From positions 1 through 64,000 of the forward strand of contig CAMDQN010000006.1 in assembly GCA_945905925.1 (NCBI GenBank): DNA of 64,000 nucleotides, written 5' to 3'. Each line of letters opens with the position of its first letter. Within the stretch, counting starts at the first letter, position 1. This document shows positions 1 to 8,165 of this stretch, piece after piece. Position numbers and translations under genes: made by a program. The notes under the pieces were generated by a model that worked only from the letters and a program-made list of their open reading frames with translations, searched no databases and had not been told where the DNA came from. The DNA comes from Singulisphaera sp. GP187. GTDB lineage: Bacteria > Planctomycetota > Planctomycetia > Gemmatales > Gemmataceae.

Positions 1-306
1 CTGGTTCTCAGTCTCGAGTCGGCCCAGAAACGGCTCGAACGTGTATTCCCAGTTCGCGTTCTGTGTGATTCCGCGGATACCTTGCCGAGCGAAGTCGGCG
101 ATTCGCTGGGCATCGGGAACGCGAACCCCGTTCCGTTTGAGCATCAAAACGATAGCCAGCCAGAACGACTGGGCTGCGTCGAGATCCCGGTGTTCGCCGC
201 GCCCAGGACTCTCCTCGACACCGGGCGGCAGGACACCCTGCTCGAGGACATACCGAACGTCCCGGTACGGCACCTGCAACCGTTCCACCAGTTCCCCGAC
301 ACGCAT
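1..306 (-). CDS. MerR-like helix-turn-helix protein, 3' end outside window
   Basis: Open for 102 codons from ATG at 306 to the window edge, so the C-terminus is missing. The N-terminus (MRVGELVERLQVPYRDVRYV) and the following VLEQGVLPPGVEESPGRGEHR have the shape of a MerR-type winged-helix DNA-binding domain (HTH, then a two-strand wing), followed by a helical stretch with DAAQSFWLAIVLMLKRNGV. A GGAGG-type ribosome site lies about 10 bases before the ATG. It follows a 73-codon gene on the same strand, separated by a perfect hairpin. Probably a transcription regulator or phage-type excisionase-like protein; its target is unknown. The DNA-binding call rests on pattern only. Confidence 0.6.
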   Translation of the reverse strand, partial: MRVGELVERLQVPYRDVRYVLEQGVLPPGVEESPGRGEHRDLDAAQSFWLAIVLMLKRNGVRVPDAQRIADFARQGIRGITQNANWEYTFEPFLGRLETENQ

Positions 307-331
307 CGTTGCTGCCCTCCATCTCGAACAT

Positions 332-369
332 AGCCGATTGTCGGCTCTACGGCAAGCCGACAATCGGCT
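332..369. repeat. perfect 15-bp inverted repeat (hairpin) between two small genes
   Basis: Arms 332-346 (AGCCGATTGTCGGCT) and 355-369 are exact reverse complements with an 8-base loop. The hairpin touches the stop codon of the 73-codon gene and lies just before the ribosome site of the MerR-like gene. No T-run follows on the minus strand, so it could be a weak terminator, an attenuator or an operator for the MerR-like protein. Confidence 0.6.
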
Positions 370-590
370 TAGTGGCCATCCGGTGGCTCTTCCTGGCCAG
401 ATCCCTCCTCTTGGTGAAGGGTTTGCCCAGAGAGCGATGTCACTCCTGTTGCGGCACGCTGCTGTTGCTCCCACTGCTCGGCCAGGATTCGGCCAAGTGT
501 AATCGCAAAGGCGTGTTGCTCTTTGGTGAGCAAATTGTCAGGAGCGTGTGGGCCGATCGGGCGAAGGTCACCGATCGGATACGAGTTCAT
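369..590 (-). CDS. small hypothetical protein (73 aa)
   Basis: 73 codons with a strong GGAGG ribosome site six bases before the ATG. The protein starts MNSYPIGDLRPIGPHAPDN and has one predicted helix (KEQHAFAITLGRILAEQWEQQQ) and a polar, Gln/Glu-rich tail. No signal peptide or known domain is recognised. It is the first gene of a probable two-gene unit with the MerR-like gene. The AT-rich repeated motif at 656-691 lies about 65 bases upstream and may hold its promoter. Function unknown. Confidence 0.6.
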   Translation of the reverse strand: MNSYPIGDLRPIGPHAPDNLLTKEQHAFAITLGRILAEQWEQQQRAATGVTSLSGQTLHQEEGSGQEEPPDGH

Positions 591-655
591 GCGATCCTCC
601 CATTGGATGAGGCGAAGCGGCCGACCTCGCGCGGAGTGGAATCGCTAATGCGCTT

Positions 656-691
656 CCTATGTATTATGACGCAAAAACAATCAATATTTAG
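656..691. repeat. AT-rich direct repeat, copy 1
   Basis: About 36 bases sharing CCTATGTATTATGACGCAAA-type sequence with the copy at 926-961; only a few positions differ. It is AT-rich in an otherwise GC-rich region. Read on the minus strand it ends in a TAATAC/TATACA-like hexamer upstream of the 73-codon gene, so promoter or regulator-binding function is plausible. Confidence 0.5.
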
Positions 692-715
692 TTTGATTGT
701 TCATATGGTTTTCGG

Positions 716-902
716 CTGTGCTCGGTCGTAGCGTTGTTCCACGACCGGAGGCGTTGTCCTTGGGCTCCCGAGTTGCTGCCGGCCAAGTGCCAGACGCCCA
801 TCTGAGAGAAGGGTGGCGATAGTTGTGGGCCACCCGCCGAGGCGCTCCCCTCAGTTTCGTGAGCTACGCCTCCTTTGTGAGTTGACGTCGTGCCCCCCAA
901 GG
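716..902. other. structured intergenic region, candidate non-coding RNA
   Basis: About 190 bases without a convincing gene, holding four successive self-complementary pairs: 723-729 with 741-747 (CGGTCGT/ACGACCG), 759-763 with 783-787, 811-817 with 829-835 (GGGTGGC/GCCACCC), and 839-844 with 867-872, the last enclosing an inner CTCA/TGAG stem. It lies exactly between the two AT-rich repeats. A TTG-start frame of 70 codons on the minus strand exists but has low-complexity composition. It does not match 6S, SRP, RNase P or tmRNA by eye. Strand and promoter are unknown. Confidence 0.35.
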
Positions 903-925
903 GTTCGCGATAGCTATTTGCTCGC

Positions 926-961
926 CCTATGTATAATGACGCAAAAACAAAAGATATTTAG
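926..961. repeat. AT-rich direct repeat, copy 2
   Basis: Second copy of the motif at 656-691, exactly 270 bases further on and in the same orientation. The core ATGACGCAAAAACAA is identical. It could hold a promoter for a minus-strand transcript covering the structured region 716-902. Confidence 0.5.
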
Positions 962-1023
962 ATTGTGTTTGCTATTAATTTCATTGTCGCGGTCTCATTG
1001 CGGGCTCTCGCCCGAGCATGCCT

Positions 1024-3789
1024 CTATCGCAAACGAACAGTATCATTCGCGACTGGGCTCGCGCCGATTATCGTTCGCAACCCGATCGTCGAGATCGTCG
1101 TCTCGGTGGGGTTATCCTCCGCGTCTCGGTCGGGGCCCACGCGGTCGCCCGTCTCGTCGAACGGGTCCGGGAACTGAGCGCGACGGTTGCCGTCGGGACC
1201 GCGCATCTCCTTCAAGAGCGGGGCCGTCTTCGGGTCGGCGGCCATCGAGTCGAACGTCGAGACGCTCGCGTGCCCCTGCATGTTCGACTGCCCGGCGAGG
1301 ATGAACACCTTGAGCGGTGCCTTCGCAGGGGCGGCCTTCGGCTCCTTCGCACCCGGCTCCTTGTCGAGGCGGATGAGGTCCGGCGTCTCGGTCGATGCCT
1401 CGATGGCGCGGATCGTGTCCCGGACGCACTTGGCCTTCTGCTTCATCAGTTCCTTGGGGAAGTTCGGCTCGTCCTTCTCGAAGTAGTTGGCGATCTTCGT
1501 CAGTTCCGGAATGACCGCCTTGGCGTGGGTGCCGTAGCTCAGCAGGATCTGCATCAGCTCCGGCGTCCGCAACTGGCTCTCCCACGGGTTCTGGTGACGA
1601 GTGTACTGGACGCACGCCGGGATCCCTTCCTCGATGCGGTGCTTGGCGAGGAGGCGAAGCCCCTCCACGCGAATCGAGTCGGCGAACATCTCCCCGCTCG
1701 GGGCCGGCTCGACGATGGCCCGGTGGATGGCGGGCAGAAGCGGCTTGATGTCTTGGGCGGGCAGGTTCCGGTAGACGGAACTGAGGCTGCTACGCGCTCG
1801 CCCGTCCTCGTTCTTCAGCCCGGCCCGCACGGCCTTGTACAGAGCGTCGCGATCGACGCCGTCGAGGGACCCGCGGAGCATTCCGCCACCGTCGAACAGG
1901 GCGAAGGTGAGGTACCGCTGTTGCATGCCGCGGGGGTCGTTGACCTTGTCCACCTCGGCCAGCAGTTCGAGCAGTTTCGGGACCGTGGGTTTGGCGGACG
2001 GCCCGATCTTCGCCAGGGCTTCGGCGGCCTTGACGCGGAGCCAGAGGTCTTTGTCGGTCAGGCATTTCCGCAACGGTTCCACCGCCGGTGCGGCCCGCTT
2101 GCCGAGAGCCCTCAACGCCTGACACGCACCGTAACGCGGTTCGAGGCCGGGGGCGTCGAGCAGCTTCAGCACCGCCGCGACCGGAGCCTCTTTCCGGCGG
2201 GCCAGCGCCATCGCGGCCCGCTCGCGGACGACCGGCGACCAACTGCCGAGGCGCCCGACGAGTTGATCGCCGCTGAGTTTGTCGTACGCGCTGTTGCGGT
2301 CTTTGTTATCCCACCCGCGGCCGTCGGCGATCAGTGAGTCCGCGGCCGCCGCGTCCAGGGTGGGGACGACGGCCTTTCCCGCGCCGGTCAACCGAATCTT
2401 CTTCAGCGGCGTCGCGTAGGCCAGCAGGTAGGTGCCCGTGCCGTCCCAGCCTTCGAAGCTGTCTGCCTCGTTTTCCGGAGGGCCTTGGTGCAGATAGCTA
2501 CCGTCCCACCGCCGCGCCAGGTCGAAGTACCAGGTGCCGAACTCCTTCATCCACGCCCCGGTGGCGTTCGGGCCGGACAGGGCGACGGCCGGCATGGCCC
2601 ACAGCATGTTGAAATAGTTGCCGCAGTGCCCGCAGTCGCGCTCCGACCCGTGCGCGGCGACACTCATCCGCGAGAAGAACTCGGCCCCCTTCGCCTCGCC
2701 GAGCGCGTTGAACAGAACCGCCGCCATGCCGCACTTGCCGTTGTCCTCATGCCCCTCGATCCACGGGTGGTGGTCGCCGTAGGGGATCGCCCCTTTGCCG
2801 GTGTAGAAGCGCAACAGCCTGGCACTCCGTTCGATGGCGACGGCCACCTCGGCGTCTTTCACACCCGCTTCTCGTGCCAGCACCAGCCCGGTCGTCAGCA
2901 CCAGTCCGGGCGAGTTCATCATCCCGTACCCACCCAGTCGCCCGTCCGGGATGGCGAACCCGTGTCCCCACGAGCCGACCGCACTTTGCCCCTTGGCGGC
3001 GGCCAGCGCGAGCCGCTTCACGCCCGGCATCACCGACTCGTCGCCGGTCGCCAGAACATACTCGGTGAGGAACAGCAGGCAGTACCCGCAGTACCACGTC
3101 CGGCAGTAGAAGGACGGTTGCAGGAGCTTCTTCGAGTACTCGGCCGTCCACTCCGCTTCCTTCTTGACGAGCGGCAGGTGGTCGGCGTTCCCGCTGGCCA
3201 GCAATGCGAGGGCGTTGAGCGACCGCGGGATGGCGTCCGTCTCGGCGTACCCCGGCTTCGACACCCGAGCGGCCAGCGCCTTGCACCCCTGTTCGAGCAG
3301 GAGTTTCGACTTGTCACAGGCGAAGGGGGCCGTCGCGCCGTAGCTGCCGAGTACCGGCAGTTTGAGCACGACCTCGTCCGACTTGCCCGCGCGCCAGCGG
3401 GTGAGCGCGAGTTTGCCCTCGCCCGCTTTCGACTCGACCGTTGTGACCGCCCTGCCCAGTTCCGTGCGCGGGTCGAAGGAGAACGGCTTGCCGCCGACAC
3501 CCAGGATCACATCGCCGACCTGGAACGCATCTGCGGCCGGCGAACCCTTCTCGACTTTCGTGACCAGAATCTGCCGGGCGTCGGTCATCACCAGTTGGTC
3601 GCAATAAATCCAGCCCCGCAAGCCCGTCGGGCCGAGGTTCCAATCGTGCTTCGCGTCCTTCGGGATTTTCGCGCCTTTGGTGAAGTCCGGGATGGTTTTC
3701 GGGTCTTTCGGAGCGGCGGTCGCCGGGTGAGCGAGTGTCGCGGCGATGATGAGGGTGCCGACTCGCAACGCCGGGGTGCTGATCGTCAT
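1024..3789 (-). CDS. secreted DUF6288/PDZ/HEAT protein with a broken SASA tail
   Basis: 921 codons from the ATG at 3789, chosen because it gives a clean signal peptide (MTISTPALRVGTLIIAATLA, cut near Ala26); an in-frame ATG further upstream adds an unlikely 28-residue leader. Order: PDZ-like module (about 60-130, QVGDVILGVGGKPF), DUF6288-type alpha-helical region (about 130-480), HEAT-like repeats (about 510-620), further helical domain, then the first 40 residues of a SASA esterase domain (KVFILAGQSNMQGHA, from about 825). After residue 863 the homology stops and a 58-residue unrelated tail runs to the stop. No complete esterase is present, so the tail is probably inactive. The DUF6288 role is unknown; scaffold or peptidoglycan/polysaccharide processing at the cell surface is possible. 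Confidence 0.7.
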   Translation of the reverse strand: MTISTPALRVGTLIIAATLAHPATAAPKDPKTIPDFTKGAKIPKDAKHDWNLGPTGLRGWIYCDQLVMTDARQILVTKVEKGSPAADAFQVGDVILGVGGKPFSFDPRTELGRAVTTVESKAGEGKLALTRWRAGKSDEVVLKLPVLGSYGATAPFACDKSKLLLEQGCKALAARVSKPGYAETDAIPRSLNALALLASGNADHLPLVKKEAEWTAEYSKKLLQPSFYCRTWYCGYCLLFLTEYVLATGDESVMPGVKRLALAAAKGQSAVGSWGHGFAIPDGRLGGYGMMNSPGLVLTTGLVLAREAGVKDAEVAVAIERSARLLRFYTGKGAIPYGDHHPWIEGHEDNGKCGMAAVLFNALGEAKGAEFFSRMSVAAHGSERDCGHCGNYFNMLWAMPAVALSGPNATGAWMKEFGTWYFDLARRWDGSYLHQGPPENEADSFEGWDGTGTYLLAYATPLKKIRLTGAGKAVVPTLDAAAADSLIADGRGWDNKDRNSAYDKLSGDQLVGRLGSWSPVVRERAAMALARRKEAPVAAVLKLLDAPGLEPRYGACQALRALGKRAAPAVEPLRKCLTDKDLWLRVKAAEALAKIGPSAKPTVPKLLELLAEVDKVNDPRGMQQRYLTFALFDGGGMLRGSLDGVDRDALYKAVRAGLKNEDGRARSSLSSVYRNLPAQDIKPLLPAIHRAIVEPAPSGEMFADSIRVEGLRLLAKHRIEEGIPACVQYTRHQNPWESQLRTPELMQILLSYGTHAKAVIPELTKIANYFEKDEPNFPKELMKQKAKCVRDTIRAIEASTETPDLIRLDKEPGAKEPKAAPAKAPLKVFILAGQSNMQGHASVSTFDSMAADPKTAPLLKEMRGPDGNRRAQFPDPFDETGDRVGPDRDAEDNPTETTISTIGLRTIIGASPVANDTVRLR

Positions 3790-3927
3790 CGGGTGATCCT
3801 GGGAGGCGGAGGAGGCTTCGTGATTGTGCCTGGGAACACCGCGTTCACCAGCGGCGGTCTTCTGCGACTTCAACGCCGGGAGAGACTTGCGCGGCCGCCG
3901 TCTGCTGCACCGGTCAGTTCGGTGCTG

Positions 3928-4437
3928 CTACTGGGCTTTCTGATTCCACCACCGATTCGGGTTGCTCTCGTCCCGGTCCGTGGTCCGGCTCCGCCACGCC
4001 TCGTGGACGTAGATGACCGGTTCCTCATAGGAGTGGACGCGGCGAATGGCGGCAAGTACCTTCGCGAGCGCCTCCGCGTCGCGCGGGATGGAGAACGAGA
4101 CCCGCGTCGTCGGGCTTCGACCCGCCTTGTCTTGCACACCACCCTTGGACCCCTCCCGGGGCCGGTACTGTTCCAACCCGGGGGCGTCGAGGAAGGCGAC
4201 CTGATCGTAGAAGCCGTAGTCCAGCGGCACAGCGGCCGTCACGGCCTCGAGCACCTTCTCAACCTCAGGGTTGGGGAGGTGGACCGTCACGACGTAGACC
4301 CGTTCGAGGCGGAACGAATCCGCTTTGAACTCGTCCGCAGGGGATGGCGGAATCCCGCGGAAGGCAAGCCACCCAATGCCAACCCCGGCCCCAATCAGGG
4401 CGCCCGCCAGTACAGTGAGCATGACAGTTCTCCGCAT
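3928..4437 (-). CDS. membrane-anchored NIF3/YqfO-like PII-fold domain protein
   Basis: 169 residues. Residues 4-27 form a membrane anchor or signal (VMLTVLAGALIGAGVGIGWL). The remainder matches the insert domain found in NIF3/YqfO proteins and related CutA-like folds: VYVVTVHLPNPEVEKVLEAV, then YGFYDQVAFLDAPGLEQYRP, then VSFSIPRDAEALAKVLAAIR followed by VHSYEEPVIYV, the typical closing H-x-YEEP segment. The NIF3 metal-binding domains are absent, so this is a free-standing, membrane-tethered version. Function unknown. It lies 138 bases upstream of the DUF6288 gene on the same strand and may be co-transcribed with it. Confidence 0.6.
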   Translation of the reverse strand: MRRTVMLTVLAGALIGAGVGIGWLAFRGIPPSPADEFKADSFRLERVYVVTVHLPNPEVEKVLEAVTAAVPLDYGFYDQVAFLDAPGLEQYRPREGSKGGVQDKAGRSPTTRVSFSIPRDAEALAKVLAAIRRVHSYEEPVIYVHEAWRSRTTDRDESNPNRWWNQKAQ

Positions 4438-5007
4438 GGGTCCTCCTCCGCGGCCTCACGAGGGGCCGAGCGCCGTGCGACCCGAGAACTGCCTGCTTCC
4501 CGGACCGAGCCCTTCGCGGCAGCGAACGTTTGACCGGACCAGGCGGGCGGAGCTACTGGTCACATTACCCGTGGCAAAGCTATCCCATTTTCGGGAACCG
4601 GTCGGCGGTCGTCCACGTCTCATTGTTGGCGTCGGGCGAACAGCCCGGACTGGTTCCGGTGCGTCGGGCGTTCCCCGGCCCGTTGGTTCGATCGGGCCGA
4701 GGGCGTTGCCGGCGCGGGCGACGGAGGTGTCCGTACAAGTTCGTCTGCTTCCTGTTCAACGAGGACCGCGGCCAGTATCTTCACCCTAACGTGTGGCTTG
4801 AGAGCGCGTTCACCGCCGGGTGTCAATCGACTTCGCCCGCGAGTTCCACTGCCTGTTGAAGGCACGCTTGACCGGCGACGCCTGACTCCTGTGGGGTCGG
4901 ACGACCCCGCAAGCGTAACTCACACGGCTTGCATCGCCACTTCCGGCCGGGCGTCTCCCGCCCGCCTGCCCCGATCGACTTCACAACCCCTGAAAAGAAG
5001 GACCGAC
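4438..5007. other. 570-base intergenic stretch
   Basis: Divergent promoter region between the minus-strand NIF3-like gene and the plus-strand SASA gene. No gene is recognised; the open frames have no signal, domain or ribosome site. A short tight palindrome (GGGGTCGGACGACCCC, 4893-4908) is the only structure noted. Confidence 0.5.
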
Positions 5008-6117
5008 ATGTCGAACCGCGCCACCCTCCTCACCACGCTGCTGGGGCTGTGCCTGTTGGCCGGCCTCCCCGACGGAATGTCGGCGGAGGACCCGAAGCCG
5101 AAAGCCAAAGGGGTGAACGACGCCCTGCCGCGGCCCGACGGCAAACCGGCCGACGTGTCCAAGCCCGTCAAGGTGTTCATCCTGATGGGCCAGTCGAACA
5201 TGCTGGAGATGGGCAACGTCGCGGGGGACAAGGACGGCACGTTGGAGTACGCGGTCAAGAAGGAAGGCCTGTACCCGTTCCTCGTCGACGGCGATGGGAA
5301 GTGGACGACGCGGCAGGACGTGCGGTTCGTGGCCGTGATGGGCAGCGGCGGGCCGGGGAAAACCCAGTTCCGCAAGAACGAATGGCTGACCGTGTCCGGC
5401 GGGAAGATCGGCGTGGAGCAGGGCATCGGCCACCACCTGGGCAACGCGCTGGAGGAGCCGGTGCTGATCCTCAAGTCGGCGATCGGCAACCGCAGCCTCG
5501 GCTGGGACCTGCTCCCGCCCGGCTCGCCGTCCTACGAATTCAAGGACCCCAAGGACGGCAAGACGTACGTCTACGCCGGGTACGGCCAGAGCCCCGACCG
5601 CTGGGAGAAGGGGACCGAGCCGAAGCCGATCGCGTGGAAGGCCGGCGTGCAGTACGACGGCGACGTCGCCCGTGCCAAGGAGGTGCTCGACAACCTCGAC
5701 AAGTACTACCCCGGCGCGAAGAAGTACGAGGTCGCCGGCTTCATCTGGTGGCAAGGCGACAAGGACCGGTACAACGCCGGGCACGCCGAGATGTACGAGC
5801 GCAACCTGGTGAACCTGGTCGCGTCGCTCCGCAAGGACTTCAACGCGCCGAACGCCAAGTTCGTCTGCGGCACCCTCGGCCAGACCGACAAGGAGAAACC
5901 AACGGGCACCGAGAAGTCGATCCTCGAAGGCAAGTTTGCGATCAGCGACCCGAAGAAGTACCCCAAGCTCGAAGGTTCGGTGGCCACCGTCTACACTCAC
6001 CCGCTCAGCATGGGGAGCAGCTCCAACGCCCACTACGGCAACAATGCCAAGACCTACATGAACGTCGGCCTGGGCCTGGGAGAAATGATGGTGAAGCTGC
6101 TCAAGCCTGGCAAGTAG
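5008..6117 (+). CDS. secreted SASA-domain carbohydrate esterase
   Basis: 369 residues from the ATG at 5008, which has AAGGA nine bases upstream and begins a signal peptide (MSNRATLLTTLLGLCLLAGL). The SASA (sialate O-acetylesterase-like, SGNH) domain starts near residue 55 with KVFILMGQSNMLEMG, the block I GQSNM motif carrying the nucleophile serine. EPVLILKSAIGNRSLGWDLL and FIWWQGDKD are the expected Gly/Asn blocks, and the C-terminal HYGNNAKTYMNVG holds the likely catalytic histidine. It would remove acyl groups from sugars outside the cytoplasm. Two related domains occur in the window (9505-10713 and the broken one at 1024-3789). Substrate unknown. Confidence 0.85.
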   Translation: MSNRATLLTTLLGLCLLAGLPDGMSAEDPKPKAKGVNDALPRPDGKPADVSKPVKVFILMGQSNMLEMGNVAGDKDGTLEYAVKKEGLYPFLVDGDGKWTTRQDVRFVAVMGSGGPGKTQFRKNEWLTVSGGKIGVEQGIGHHLGNALEEPVLILKSAIGNRSLGWDLLPPGSPSYEFKDPKDGKTYVYAGYGQSPDRWEKGTEPKPIAWKAGVQYDGDVARAKEVLDNLDKYYPGAKKYEVAGFIWWQGDKDRYNAGHAEMYERNLVNLVASLRKDFNAPNAKFVCGTLGQTDKEKPTGTEKSILEGKFAISDPKKYPKLEGSVATVYTHPLSMGSSSNAHYGNNAKTYMNVGLGLGEMMVKLLKPGK

Positions 6118-6310
6118 GCGGACACCGCACACACTGCGACCCACAGGCGGCCGCCGTCTCGCAGCGCGGAGGCGGTTCCGCCGGCCGCATGAGAAGGCGG
6201 GGGATGATTCGCTCGTCCTGACCGGCGAGCGCCGGTGCCCCGGCCCCTGTTAAGACGAGTGGTTCGGCGAACAGATCCGGATTTCCACCACTTTGGGGGT
6301 GACGACACAC

Positions 6311-8152
6311 ATGACTCGATTGATCGGCCTGGCTTCGGCAGTGCTGTTGTCTGTCGCACACCCGGTCCTGGCCGCTCCGGAGGCGGATGTGATCGTCTAC
6401 GGTGCGACGCCGGGGGGCGTTTGTGCCGCCATCGCGGCCGCCCGTGAAGGGGCCTCTGTCGTTCTCCTGGAGCCGACCGACCACGTGGGTGCCATGAGCA
6501 CCGGCGGGCTCAGCCATTGCGACTCCAACCAGATGGTGCGCAGCACCTTGATGGGTCTGTTCGACGAATGGCACACCCGCGTGGTGAAGGACTACACGGA
6601 CCGGGGGCTCAAGGCCCCCTACGACCCGACGGTGAAGGATCAGTCACGCTGGGTGTTCGAACCGCACGTGGCGATGCGGGTGACGAAGAAGATGCTCGAC
6701 GCGGCCGGGGTCAAGGTGCTCGTGAATGAACGCCTCAAGTCCGTCAAGATGGAAGGCCGCCGCATCGTCTCCCTGGTCACGAAGAACGGCACCTTCACCG
6801 CGAAGGTGTTCGTCGACGGCACCTACGAAGGGGACCTCATGGCGGAAGCCGGAGTCGACTGGACGATCGGGCGGGAAGGCCGGGCGGAGTACGACGAGCC
6901 GCTGGCGGGCAAGCGGTATCCGAAAAAGAAAATGGACGTCGACGGCTTCGATGACAAGGGGAAACTGCTGCCGCTGCTCACGACCGACGACGGGGGGAAA
7001 GATGAGGCCGGCGACAAGAACATCATGACGTGCAGCTTTCGACTGTGCCTGACGGCGAACCCCAAGAACCGCGTGCCGATGCCGAAGCCGGACAAGTACG
7101 ACCCGGCCCGCTTTGAGATCATTCGCCGCTACCTCAAGGCCGGTGGAGACGTGAAACAGGTCGGGTTCGACCTGTACCCGCTGCCGGGTGACAAGGTGGA
7201 CGGGAACAACTCCATCGGGCATCAGTTCTCAATCGGGCTGGTCGGCGGGGGGAACGACTGGCACAAGGCCGACGAGGCCGGGCGGAAAGCGATCTGTGAG
7301 GCCCACAAGCAATACACGCTGGAGTTTTACCAGTTCCTGACGACCGATCCCGCCGTTCCCAAGAACGTTCAGAACACTTACGCCCGGCTCGGCTTGTGCA
7401 AGGATGAGTTCGCGAGCTACGACCACTTCTCGCCGGCGCTGTACGTTCGCGAATCTCGTCGGATGAAGGGGCTCTACGTCATCAGCCAGAAAGACATCCT
7501 GACCAACCCGAAGAAGGACGACCCGATTGCCATCTCGTCATTCCCCATCGACTCGCACGATGTCCAGCGGATCGCACTCAAGGGCGGCGGGGTGATCAAC
7601 GAGGGCACGATCTTCCCGGTGCGGAAGACAGATCCCAAGCAGGGTTACGCCTACCACGTCCCCTACCGCTCGGTCCTCCCCAAGCCGGAGCAGTGTGTCA
7701 ACCTGCTCGTGCCCGTCGCGCTGTCCTGCACCCACGTCGGCATGTCGTCGCTACGAATCGAGGGCGCGTGGATGGTCATCGGCCAAGGGGCGGGAGTGGC
7801 GGCGGCGCTCGCGGCGAAAGAGAAGGTCACCGTACAAGAGGTGCCGTACGAGAAACTCCGCAAGCGGCTGCTGGCTCAGGGACAGGTCCTGGACTTGCCA
7901 GCTCAACCGAAGGCAGAGGGTCGCAAGATGTCCCTGAGTATCGAAAAGGACAAGTTCCACATCCACGGCCAGCCGACCTACAAGGGTCGCACCTGGAACG
8001 GCAAGCCGGTCGAGGGGCTACTGATGAACAGCCGGATGGTGCGAGCGACGTTCGACGACCGCAACCCGATCAAGCATTACGGCGACCTCGACCTCGAGAT
8101 GTCTCGCAAAAAGCTCGATCAGGTCGGGCCGATCAAGCAACTCATGGCGTGA
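6311..8152 (+). CDS. secreted FAD-dependent oxidoreductase with odd C-terminal extension
   Basis: 613 residues. Start chosen at the ATG of MTRLIGLASAVLLSVAHPVL, a signal peptide; a TTG six codons upstream is possible. Residues about 25-540 match the FAD_oxidored family (dinucleotide fold ADVIVYGATPGGVCAAIAAA, later HVGAMSTGGLSHCDSNQM and LRIEGAWMVIGQGAGVAAAL). From about residue 545 a different module begins: FHIHGQPTYKGRTWNGKPVE. It is nearly the same as a segment linking the sulfatase and glycosidase domains in the gene at 45794-48283. A short KHYGD...LDQVGPIK tail follows, shared with the small gene at 9242. Such oxidoreductases are common in planctomycete degradation loci; substrate unknown. 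The extension looks like a truncated domain acquired by rearrangement. Confidence 0.8.
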   Translation: MTRLIGLASAVLLSVAHPVLAAPEADVIVYGATPGGVCAAIAAAREGASVVLLEPTDHVGAMSTGGLSHCDSNQMVRSTLMGLFDEWHTRVVKDYTDRGLKAPYDPTVKDQSRWVFEPHVAMRVTKKMLDAAGVKVLVNERLKSVKMEGRRIVSLVTKNGTFTAKVFVDGTYEGDLMAEAGVDWTIGREGRAEYDEPLAGKRYPKKKMDVDGFDDKGKLLPLLTTDDGGKDEAGDKNIMTCSFRLCLTANPKNRVPMPKPDKYDPARFEIIRRYLKAGGDVKQVGFDLYPLPGDKVDGNNSIGHQFSIGLVGGGNDWHKADEAGRKAICEAHKQYTLEFYQFLTTDPAVPKNVQNTYARLGLCKDEFASYDHFSPALYVRESRRMKGLYVISQKDILTNPKKDDPIAISSFPIDSHDVQRIALKGGGVINEGTIFPVRKTDPKQGYAYHVPYRSVLPKPEQCVNLLVPVALSCTHVGMSSLRIEGAWMVIGQGAGVAAALAAKEKVTVQEVPYEKLRKRLLAQGQVLDLPAQPKAEGRKMSLSIEKDKFHIHGQPTYKGRTWNGKPVEGLLMNSRMVRATFDDRNPIKHYGDLDLEMSRKKLDQVGPIKQLMA

Positions 8153-8165
8153 GCGAAGCCTCTGC

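Noticed and set aside
688-900. 70-codon TTG-start frame on the minus strand
   Set aside because: Low-complexity composition and overlap with several stems; treated as part of the structured region, not as a gene.
656-961. Sigma-70 promoters in the AT-rich repeats
   Set aside because: TATACA/TAATAC-like hexamers are present but no -35 box lies at 16-18 bases, so no promoter is annotated.
4780-4886. Short plus-strand frame ending DFAREFHCLLKARLTGDA
   Set aside because: Looked protein-like but too short, with no start and no recognisable family.
4929-6221. 430-codon frame overlapping the SASA gene
   Set aside because: Same strand, shifted frame, Arg-rich; the real frame has the signal peptide and GQSNM motif.
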